64,000 nt of DNA. Source: Patiria miniata. Taxonomy: Eukaryota; Echinodermata; Asteroidea; Valvatida; Asterinidae. Under the pieces are notes generated by a model, which was not told where the DNA came from, ran no database searches, and saw nothing but the letters and a program-made list of their open reading frames with translations. The position numbers and the translations under genes are program-made. How positions within the stretch are numbered: the first letter of the stretch is position 1; each line of letters begins with the position of its first letter. Of the stretch, positions 21,733 through 64,000 are shown piece by piece. The stretch spans positions 6,833,909 to 6,897,908 of the forward strand of contig NW_024037067.1 in assembly GCF_015706575.1 (NCBI RefSeq), in the 5' to 3' direction.

Positions 21733-23580
21733 CACTTACTGATGATTGATGATAGTGATACTGATAGTGATAGGTCATTTAAGGGAAAAATAAGTGATGG
21801 CCAGATATGGGAATCTAGCCCTATTCTATGGCCACGCACTAGGCCTAATTCGAGTGTTTATAATAAGCTCATAATCATATCATATAACAAATGTTCAGGT
21901 ATTCTGAGTATTACCAGCCAATTGGAGTCGATTTTACTAAATCATGATGTCATTTCATTCCTAAATCATTGTTTGTAAATCAGGACTTGGCCTAAATGGT
22001 TTGATTGGGCAATTCGAATGCAGTGTTTTGTAAAAAACTACAACAGCCGGGCGCAATATCGTGTAACATGATACAGAGTGCATGACACTTTTTAAAATTT
22101 TATCCATTGTCTATGATGCGCAACAGGTAAATGACCGAAGACCCAATATAGAAGGCGCGGAAACGCTCACTGATTGGTCAAAATCTAGGAGGTCAAGAGG
22201 CGGGGTCTTGCCTAACATGCCTAATTAATCAGCAAATCTGTTCAAGCGAAATAGACCACGGCGAATTCTATAGTACTACATAGACTATATGGGGCTCTAG
22301 TCGAGAGCCCCACAGTTTTAGGGGTATTTCAGACGTGACAACCATTACCTTTCACTTCAAAGTTTCAACTGGATGTGTCCATCTTGCGATGTTTTAAACT
22401 TTTCTAGCTTACTCTTTTCGCTTGATAAGTTTGACACACAAAACTCATAAAGGTTGATCACTGGATAAATCAGGAAATCGAGAGGACAGTACTCAATTTA
22501 TTCCTGTGGTCACCTCTAGGCCTTGTGACAATGATGAAATGAGGAGAACTGCTATAAACCAAAGACTTTTGTACCCAAGTTCATGAAGTTCCCAAGTATC
22601 ACCCACACACATGATGCTGGGAACACAAATCAGAATGCTTAAAAGACCATGGAATAAACTCGACCCAATGAGGAAGTGTTACATAACACATTTTTGGGTG
22701 TCCACTTGGTAGACTTCAGAACACAGCCCAAGGAAAAGTAAGCACAGCGGACACATGAGCATGTATCGTGCACTGTGTAACGTGCTCAATTATCCGCCGA
22801 ATCCACCCAGAGAAGCTAGCATGCCGAAGAAGTGAGACAGTGACACCGGTGTAGATGTAGTGTAGATGTACCTGTAAGAGAACGAAAAGACACTCACTTA
22901 TAAAGTTTTATGTTTTGGGATTGTAACTATGTATGGTATTCACGCTGCAAAGGTACAAGTGCAGCAATACTGACGCCACACTACATGTAGTGGGGCTAGG
23001 ATTGTAACATTATTGATAGTCCGTGTTGTGTCCTTGGGAAACTCTACAACTCAATAATTGACAGGGAGACTTTGATAACTTTCAGAAAGGGCCGAAAGTG
23101 GCAAAACATGTTGTCACTCAAAACTATCGCTTGAACAAGAGGGAGAGAAAGTACTGGCACTGGCTCAGAATGCATGTTTCCATAGGAGGGTTAATGTTGT
23201 GACAAACTGGGCGTGACAGACAGGACATTTATTTAAAAATACTGAATAAATGTAGGCACAAGCATTTATTATTTTTAAGAAGGACATGTAGTATATTAAA
23301 AACCAGAAGAGTCTACAAAAAAAGTATGTTGAACTTTTTTTTTAACCTAGAGGTGATTGAAAAAATGTGACAGACGGGACAAAAATACAACAAATGGGTA
23401 AAATGTTACAGATGGGACAGAGTTTCAGGTGAAATATCGGATCAAAGGGTATTTTTATTTTACTTTCTAGGTGAGGTCACCTTGATAGAAGATCAAGGTG
23501 ACATCGCGCAGTACGCGCAACCATGGAGGTGGAATGCGCGACGGGCACGCAATTGTGGAGGGGCATTCCATTTGAAAGTC
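21733..23580. other. Intergenic, nothing recognised
   Basis: Small hairpins only: GGGGCTCT/AGAGCCCC at about 22291-22311 and GTCACCTTGAT/ATCAAGGTGAC at about 23475-23501. No gene. Confidence 0.4.
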
Positions 23581-23713
23581 AGAGGGGTGTTTCGTAAAAC
23601 ATGAAGTAAAATTGTTGAACAAAATTGTTGGCAGCGTCTAGTTTTTGACTTGTTTTGATTTTTGGACCGAAAAGATTTGTTTGTTTTTTTTAACCAAAAA
23701 GGTATTTATGAAT

Positions 23714-23853
23714 GGGAATAAATATGTGTTCCGTCGGTATTAAACACTCTGTTTAAAACCGGTGTGAGTCTGGATGGGTGATAATTACCCATCCAGACTC
23801 ACACCGGTTTTAAACAGAGTGTTATAATACCTCCGAAACACACATTTATTCCC
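23714..23853. mobile_element. Hairpin MITE (GGGAATAAA family), copy 1
   Basis: A 140-bp near-perfect palindrome. Arms share GGGAATAAA, ACACTCTGTTTAAAACCGGT, GAGTCTGGATGGGT and meet at GATAATTACC. Related copies are at 40644-40774 and 58158-58303. Shared flanking sequence extends left to about 23585. Confidence 0.85.
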
Positions 23854-23879
23854 TTGGTAAAAAATATAATGTCAGTCAT

Positions 23880-24012
23880 GGTGGAATTGCCTGCAGGGAG
23901 GAAAACCGGAGGGCCTAGAGAAAAACCCTCGTGGCACAGGAGAGAACCAACGCACAACTCTACTCACATGTGATCCGCGGCCAGGATCACCTTGCAAAAG
24001 CCACCCATGCCA
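23880..24012 (-). mobile_element. SINE fragment, same family as 28885-29175
   Basis: Read on the minus strand it contains GGTGGCATGGGTGGCTTTTG, ACATGTGAGTAGAGTTGTGC, TTGGTTCTCTCCTGTGCCAC and CCTCCGGTTTTCCTCCCT, colinear with the plus-strand SINE at 28885. Part of the tRNA-like head is deleted. Confidence 0.85.
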
Positions 24013-24990
24013 CCATGCCAACAGTTGTGTGCGTGGCGCAATCTCCTGTGTCAAGTTGGGTATTAAGTTAAAGTAGTAACCTAGGAGACCTAGGTAGGCT
24101 TGCAGCTGTGTTTGGTTTGTAGGCCTCTCTTCATTCTGGATGGTGTCCAGTTTCTTTGGCAATGGACTTTTTCCATCCTTTTTTAGGCCATGTCCCAGAT
24201 ACTCGATGGAGGGCTGCAGGAATGCACATTTTTCCTGCTTTACACACAGTCCATTCTCTTCCAATCTGGATAACACATCTTTCAAATTGGCCAAGTGCTC
24301 CTCATCATTCTTGCCAGTAATGATGATGTCATCCAAGTACGGCCTACACATTGGATTGTTTGCCAACAGCGATTCTATTGTCCTCTGGAATAGGGCTGGA
24401 GCACTAGTTTGTCCAAACGGTAACCTTGTGTATTGGAATAGTCCTCTATGTGTGTTGATGGTGGTGTATTTCCGTGCTGACGGATTGAGCTCTTTTTTGG
24501 TGATAGGCATGGGACAAGTCTAGCTTGCTGTATTTCTGGCCTCCTTCTACTGTTTGAAGAAGATCATCAAGGGTCGGTATCATGTACTGCTCTAGCTTCA
24601 AGACTTTATTTGCAGTAAGCTTGTAGTTGCCACAAATTCTGACCCCAACGTCGGGCTTGTTTACAGCAAATACTGGGCAGGCATAATCGGCGAATTTCAT
24701 GGGCTGAATCATGCCTTTCTCGAGGAGATCATCTAAAGGTACCATCAATTTTGCTTTTCATTGCATACTGGGACTGGGGTGGCCTTGTAGAAAAGTATGT
24801 CCCGTCCACAACCTCCTGAGGATACACCTTGGCTTGGTAACCCTCCAATTTACCAACTTTGGAGCAGTCAAAAACAGCATTATGTTGGCTGAGTAGCAAC
24901 TCCAGGTCGTTTTGCACCTTGTTGATGCTGAGGCTTGGCTCTTGAGGTGTCCCGTGGCTGGTGGTAACGTGGCTGGTAAATATCACAACA
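24013..24990 (-). mobile_element. Ty3/gypsy-type LTR retrotransposon pol fragment
   Basis: Minus-strand reverse-transcriptase remnants with LLEKGMIQP, DYACPVFAVNKPD, YSKLDLSHAYHQ, RLPFGQTSAPALFQRTIE, the catalytic CRPYLDDIIITG and EYLGHGL. Two frames are needed, and no integrase, RNase H or LTR is seen. The distal end is cut by a SINE at 24012. An old, dead copy. Confidence 0.92.
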
Positions 24991-25103
24991 AGTAGTAGTC
25001 CAATGCCGTGGTTTTGGGCCGTTTATCAGTGTACCACGCAAAAGTGGTCAATTTCAAAAAGTGCTAATAAATATCCACAGATATTTATTGAGATTAAAGG
25101 GGC

Positions 25104-25188
25104 TCTAGCTTGAAATGTCCAACTTAGGCTCATGATATGGCAAATCTCCCCATGTCATGAGCCTAAGCTGGAAATTTCAAGCTACTGG
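25104..25188. repeat. Short foldback palindrome
   Basis: Arms AGCTTGAAAT...TTAGGCTCATGA and TCATGAGCCTAAGCT...ATTTCAAGCT around an 8-10-base loop. Confidence 0.8.
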
Positions 25189-26629
25189 TAGCTTGAACTT
25201 TGTATTCATTTGGATGAAGAAAAAAAATCCGAAGTCTCAACTCACACTTTCCAAAGAAACCATGGGTGTCACCACTTTGATTTAAACCACATGACATGTC
25301 AAACTAGTTTGAGACACTCCAGCTCCAATGCTCATTGCGAGTAGGCACATTTTTGTCCAGTGGTCGGAAAATAGTGGGGCCATGAAATTTGGCCACTGTA
25401 TGGCTGGATCCATGTTTTTGCATGGTTCTCGCAAGAATAACACAAAAACGCTGAGTTTTTAAAGGATGGTTGTGTTGACGATTATATTCTACTTTTGAAT
25501 GCTCTTTCTTTTTATTATCATTTTGTTTAAAAGCATGCGTTGTACAGCCCAATTTGGCACATTCCAGGCCGTAACGTCCCTTTAAACTCACCTAATACCA
25601 TGCAGCAGTCATTAACGAAACAAAAGATCGACTTGAAGTGCTCAGAACAATACTGATTCAAATATGACCAAAAAAATTATTTTGGTGGCTCTTCAGATAG
25701 AACCATCATGTCGTAGTCATGTTGTGGTGAAATTTACAGCGCACGTCTCAACGGGTATGGTAACAACATACACCGCACTGCATGGAGACATGTACACGAT
25801 GTGGTTACCATACTAGTTTCAGGTGCATGTGCGATTTCAAATTTAGCCAAAACACAGTAAGCTGCGACGATTCTATCTTAAAAGCCACCGAAATCATCAA
25901 TTTAAATTTAAATTTTTTTTTTTAAGGCCGGTTTATAGTTATGGTCGTGCGATGAAAATTGATTGATGCTGACGGTTGCTGGATGCTAGGCCTATTTTGT
26001 GCAGTTTATAGTTGTCACATGTCATTTGTAAACACATGCGCAGTGCGTGTGGAATTCGAATGCGAAATGTGATGATAACGCATCGCCACTGCTGAACGCA
26101 AAAATCATTTTAGCTGTGATAATTTTTAATTATTGGACAGCTTATATTTTGAATTTCACACAAAACATTCTTTAAAAATTTTCAGAAATCATCAGAAATT
26201 TTGTAACATCTTCGGCCTTGAGTTCAAATTAATACCAGGTTTTATTATAATCTCGTAAATCGTTTGGAACAAATTTGGTTCGTTTTGATTTTGAGACTTC
26301 TGTCTATATTTAAATTTACCTTACTTTAAATTTACCTTATTTTAAGTAAATCCCAGTGTATACTTTACCTGGCTTGTGTGTGTACATGTTGTTTAGACCC
26401 ATAATGTGTTTCCTTTTAATTCCCATCCCTAAAAAAACCCTCCTCCATGATACCGGACACTTTTTGGCGTGACACCGGGCCCTGGTGCTCGTCGTGCAGG
26501 CGATAGGCATGCGCGTTGCCCCCTGGATACGATTTTCCGCAGCACCGTGTTTTGTCTATAGAGTAAAAAAGAATGCTAAATTTGTCGCACAAATACGTAA
26601 CGTTATGTTTTTTCTTTTAATGAAAATAC
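25189..26629. other. Intergenic, nothing recognised
   Basis: A+T-rich; no gene, repeat or domain that I can support. Confidence 0.4.
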
Positions 26630-26790
26630 GTGACTCGAGTCACGAGTCACCAAGCTCTAGTCTGAGTTATCATGGTCGAGATCAAGTCCGAGTTGTAGTA
26701 ATTTTCCAATGTGACTCGAGTTGAGTCCGAGTCACAAAAAATGTGACTCGAGTCCGACTCGAGTCCGAGTCCTGGAATTGAGTCCTACAA
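26630..26790. repeat. Degenerate GACTCGAGTC / CGAGTC repeat
   Basis: Repeated GTGACTCGAGTC, GAGTCCGAGTC and related blocks; a short minisatellite. Confidence 0.75.
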
Positions 26791-27049
26791 CACTGGCATT
26801 TGTTTATTGATAGTTGATTTTTGAAGAAGACACATGAATTTATTCATGAATGTATACATTTCATGCACAATGTTGCAATTAGAAAAAAAAATAGAGCTAT
26901 ATGTCTGTTTGAAAACACAACACAGGGCTTTTTCGCATTTTATAAAAGTTTATGCTATGTTTGTTCTTTGCAGTCTCTTTTTAGAGTGTTTAATACAGTT
27001 AAAGGTTGTTCACAATGCTTAGAATAATTCCAAAAATAAAGCTTTATCA

Positions 27050-27480
27050 CTTTATGACGTCACATGCCCTGCGATGACGTCATTTTGAAAACCCTTCTCA
27101 ATGCACATTTGTGTCAATGTGGTCTTGGTTTGAACCAAGTTTAAAATCAATCCGATGAAAGGAAGTGTGCAATTTTGGAAGCAGAATAAAATTGTAAATA
27201 TTAAAAAAAATCATAAAAAATCAAACGATGACATCATCGTGACGTCACTTCGGACTTTGCATACTAGTACCATTATCTACCTACGCACCAAGTTTCATGA
27301 CGATCGGACCTGTCCTTGTCTGTGTTTTGAAAAAATGGCATTTTTGATGACGTCATGATGACGTCACACATTTTTCAAAGTTTTATGCAAATACCTATTA
27401 CCTAACAAACTAAATACAAAAATGATATTCTTTGATTAAGCACAGATAACTTTGCAAGGTTTCATTGACGTCATCAGACC
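27050..27480. repeat. Dispersed repeat rich in TGACGTCA
   Basis: Several TGACGTCA or GATGACGTCAT sites. The segment 27140-27375 has an inverted relative at 47540-47725 sharing TTTCATGACGATCGGACCT and the TAGTAC/ATTATCTACCTACGCACCA region in diverged form. Confidence 0.7.
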
Positions 27481-27998
27481 GGAAGTTACTTTAGGGAGAA
27501 TTTGAAGAAGATCATTTTTAATTTAATTCTATGATTCGATCAATCCCTGTCTTATGACTACATTTGTATGTAATGTTATCCGTTACAATGTTGATCGAAA
27601 GATCCTAATGCTGTGACGTCATCAAAATTAGGTGTTTTTATTACATGTAATACATGCACTTACCGATATGTTTTTTTCCTTCATATTTTAGTAAGTTAGT
27701 TTAACTTCATAATGAACATGTATCCTCGCCAAACTAAGTCAGTATTCACTTCCCCTTTTTTGATTGATGACGTCATCAAACCAGAAATAACTCGTACGTG
27801 TGTACTTAAAATGTATACTGAAATTTATCATACCCAAAAAGATGCATTTTTTTTAAAACAAAATAATTGGTTGTACTTGAAAGGTTAAATTTCGTGATCC
27901 TTTGTTCTGACATAAAAATACTCAAAAGTTATTGTTCAAAATCACCCTTGCTTTCCGTGTTCATTCATGTACATGTATTTGTCTTTTATATTTTGCAG

Positions 27999-61798
<33,800 letters not shown>

Positions 61799-62045
61799 GT
61801 GAGTTTTTTAAGTGTTCAATTCATAGTCAATTCATGATGTGTAACATCCCTGTCAAAAAGAAAACATGGCAAACAGTAACGGTTCCGTGCATGCATGATT
61901 GCTGACCGCTAATCACTTGATGATGTAAGTTGATGGGCTGTTCCATTGCAAACAGGGCAAATGAACCCCACAAGTTGAAGTCTTTCCTGAACTTCCTTCT
62001 TTAAGCTCTCGCAGGAGCTTCTACATGTCACTTGGTGGTCGTTCG

Positions 62046-62092
<47 letters not shown>

Positions 62093-64000
62093 CCCGATAA
62101 TTGACCAATAGTATGGTGTTCCATATGTGCCATCAGCTTCGCATTTTTCGGCCTCGCATTTTTAAGCTCCGAGAGGTATCATTTTGATCGATTTCATTCA
62201 AGACTTCTTGCACGTACATTCCAAAGAGACATTTAGTTTTTGCGCATACATGAAATGAGTGCTTATGTACATAGTCATGATCTAATACAACACGCAAAAA
62301 CATGTGACCCTCATTCATCCTATAGACCATTATCATGTTGCAGCCATTTGATTTTTCCCATTCAGATCAATGTAACCAAAGCGAGGCTGGAAGGAAAAAT
62401 AGTTTGGTTCCTTTTTGCACAAAAACATTATCATTCAGTACTTTTATTGGATACAGGGAACATGACTAAAATGGTGGAAGCATGAAAATGGTCTACTGGT
62501 TCTTCTGTTGAGCTTCTAATGAATAATCCATATTAACCCCAGGTCACAATGAACTCTTGCACTACCAGTTTTAACTGTTGATATTTCAAAATTGTTTTGA
62601 AAATAGTGATTTTCTTTGCATTTTTTGAGCTCATTGCAAATCAGTATGAAGTAAATATTAATTACAAGCATTCAATAAATTAATATTAAACAAAAACTGA
62701 AGTTTTCCTGAGATATAAAGTAACAAACAAAGATGGAAAGAATGGATGGCATGAAGTACCCGGCTGTACAACGTGTTTACTACTTGCATTTTTGTGTGAA
62801 GCGATTGGTGACCTATAAAGGTGCGTAAAAGTTGGTTCAAAATCTCATTTTGTATGGACTCAAAGGTAAGACAAAATGTGTGTCATGATGAGAATAATAT
62901 GTAGAAAAGGGAAATATGTCATTAGTCTTCCAATAAATTTCCAAATTTTGGATTATACTGAGGTTTGTTCAAGCATTAGGGGCCATGCAAAATCACAGTT
63001 CATGTGCCCCACGTGAAGGGATCGTCATGCACCGCGACACACAGCCCAATTTCTGGACATGATGCAAATTTCCGAACACGACTGATTAGGCTTGAAACAA
63101 TAATTGGATTTAACGTTGAAGCAAATGGGGAAAAAATCAGAGTAAATACAAATGCCAAATTATGACAATAGACACCTTCCTCGCACCTTTACATAGTCTC
63201 AAAATTTTGACAAAACTTCACCAACTTGTTAATTTTCACATGATTGCAAAACTACGGACATTACGGATATCCTAGCACCAAGAATCTCATGATTTTCAGA
63301 AGCTATTAATGTTTTGAAAAATCTTGCTCAGGTGTAGAGAGGAGATTTCGACATCGGTGAAAAGGATTGTACTTCATTAAAGTTTATCAGTTTAAATTTG
63401 GCGGGTATATGGAGGGTAAAGTGTCATTGTTCACCTCGTGATTTTTCATGTTGCCATGCGCCCACATTAGATATGCACTGCAGTATTACCCCCGCGTCGC
63501 ATGAATCTAAATGCCCACACGGGCAATGGGATTGGAACATATGTGCTTGCAACACGGCCAGAGCTTATTGTGCACTTGTACATGTACATTATCTCTTTGT
63601 GTTTTCACAATTGTTAAAGAGACAAGCATATATTTGGTCAGAATTGTAAAAGTAACGCTTCTCCAGTTGATGGGAGTTATCATGGGCTGATAATACAGGT
63701 AACCTTTAGAGGGCGCTGTTCATGACAGCTGCCAAGAGTTTTTAGCACTGGTGAAATTTTAACTTGTAATCTTCAAATATCTCTTTTTATATTTGCCATC
63801 CACTGTTCTCTGTCACTGCACAACTTGGCAACTACCTGCTGATCGTTTTCTGAGTAGTTTTCCTGAGGATTTTTTTTGGTTATTATCGCTGGATGAAGTT
63901 TGATGATTGTCAAGACTGCTACAGGTGTATTTGCTATTATCATCCAACATGGCCGCCACCTGGAGATATGAGATTTTATTGATCTCCGTGATCATAGTTT
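61799..64000. other. GAA intron 15, partial
   Basis: (GTCT)n at 62046-62092. I searched by eye for the next GAA exon (phase 1 entry) and found none. Confidence 0.5.

Noticed and set aside
27440..27480. Minus-strand CTGATGA followed closely by GAAAC, hammerhead-like
   Set aside because: Only seven bases (from TGACGTCA) separate the cores, so stem II cannot form; chance from the repeat.
62368..62485. Candidate GAA exon 16 after ccattcag (INVTKARLEGKIVW)
   Set aside because: The frame that looks coding does not match the required phase, and the residues do not match GAA C-termini.

Overview
The window is a stretch of animal nuclear genome. It has GT-AG introns, genes split over tens of kilobases, A+T-rich introns, tRNA-derived SINEs, several LINE families, a Penelope-like element and many short inverted-repeat transposons. 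The two host genes and the repeat mix (CR1-like LINEs, CAGTGGC-type poly-G/C MITEs, abundant ACATGTACATGT) fit a marine invertebrate deuterostome such as an echinoderm, hemichordate or amphioxus. I cannot fix the species from sequence alone.

Left part (1-11 kb, minus strand): the 5' half of a MARF1 (meiosis regulator and mRNA stability factor 1, limkain-b1) gene. One tentative N-terminal exon, a 1.5-kb low-complexity exon and two exons of the NYN RNase domain lie in the window. The rest of the gene runs off the left edge. Its introns hold a broken LINE (1-2570), an inverted-repeat element carrying four 145-bp satellite units, and a mariner-type MITE.

Middle part (11-28 kb): the interval between the two divergently transcribed genes. 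I see no convincing host gene here. It is packed with foldback and TIR elements: an 820-bp near-perfect palindrome with a 9-bp target duplication, a long-TIR family with 11-13-bp direct repeats, and a hAT-like MITE carrying a tRNA-like promoter. It also holds a CR1-like LINE remnant, a Ty3/gypsy pol fragment and SINE pieces.

Right part (28-64 kb, plus strand): fifteen exons of a lysosomal acid alpha-glucosidase gene (GAA, glycoside hydrolase family 31). They run from the signal peptide and trefoil domain through both catalytic aspartates to near the C-terminus: 800 codons, with roughly the last 80-90 residues beyond the window. Exon phases are consistent throughout, so the gene looks intact. 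Its introns are full of transposon remnants: gypsy gag/protease, a piggyBac-type MITE, CR1-like LINEs, nested LINEs in opposite orientation, and a Penelope-like GIY-YIG fragment.

The most interesting item is a complete, compact type-I hammerhead self-cleaving ribozyme on the minus strand at 52711-52774. It lies just downstream of the Penelope-like GIY-YIG reading frame, inside intron 10 of GAA. Two decayed relatives of this kind of motif appear at 19077-19115 and 47990-48029. The two host genes have unrelated roles (germ-cell/cytoplasmic RNA control and lysosomal glycogen breakdown). Nothing suggests they work together beyond sharing a divergent intergenic region.
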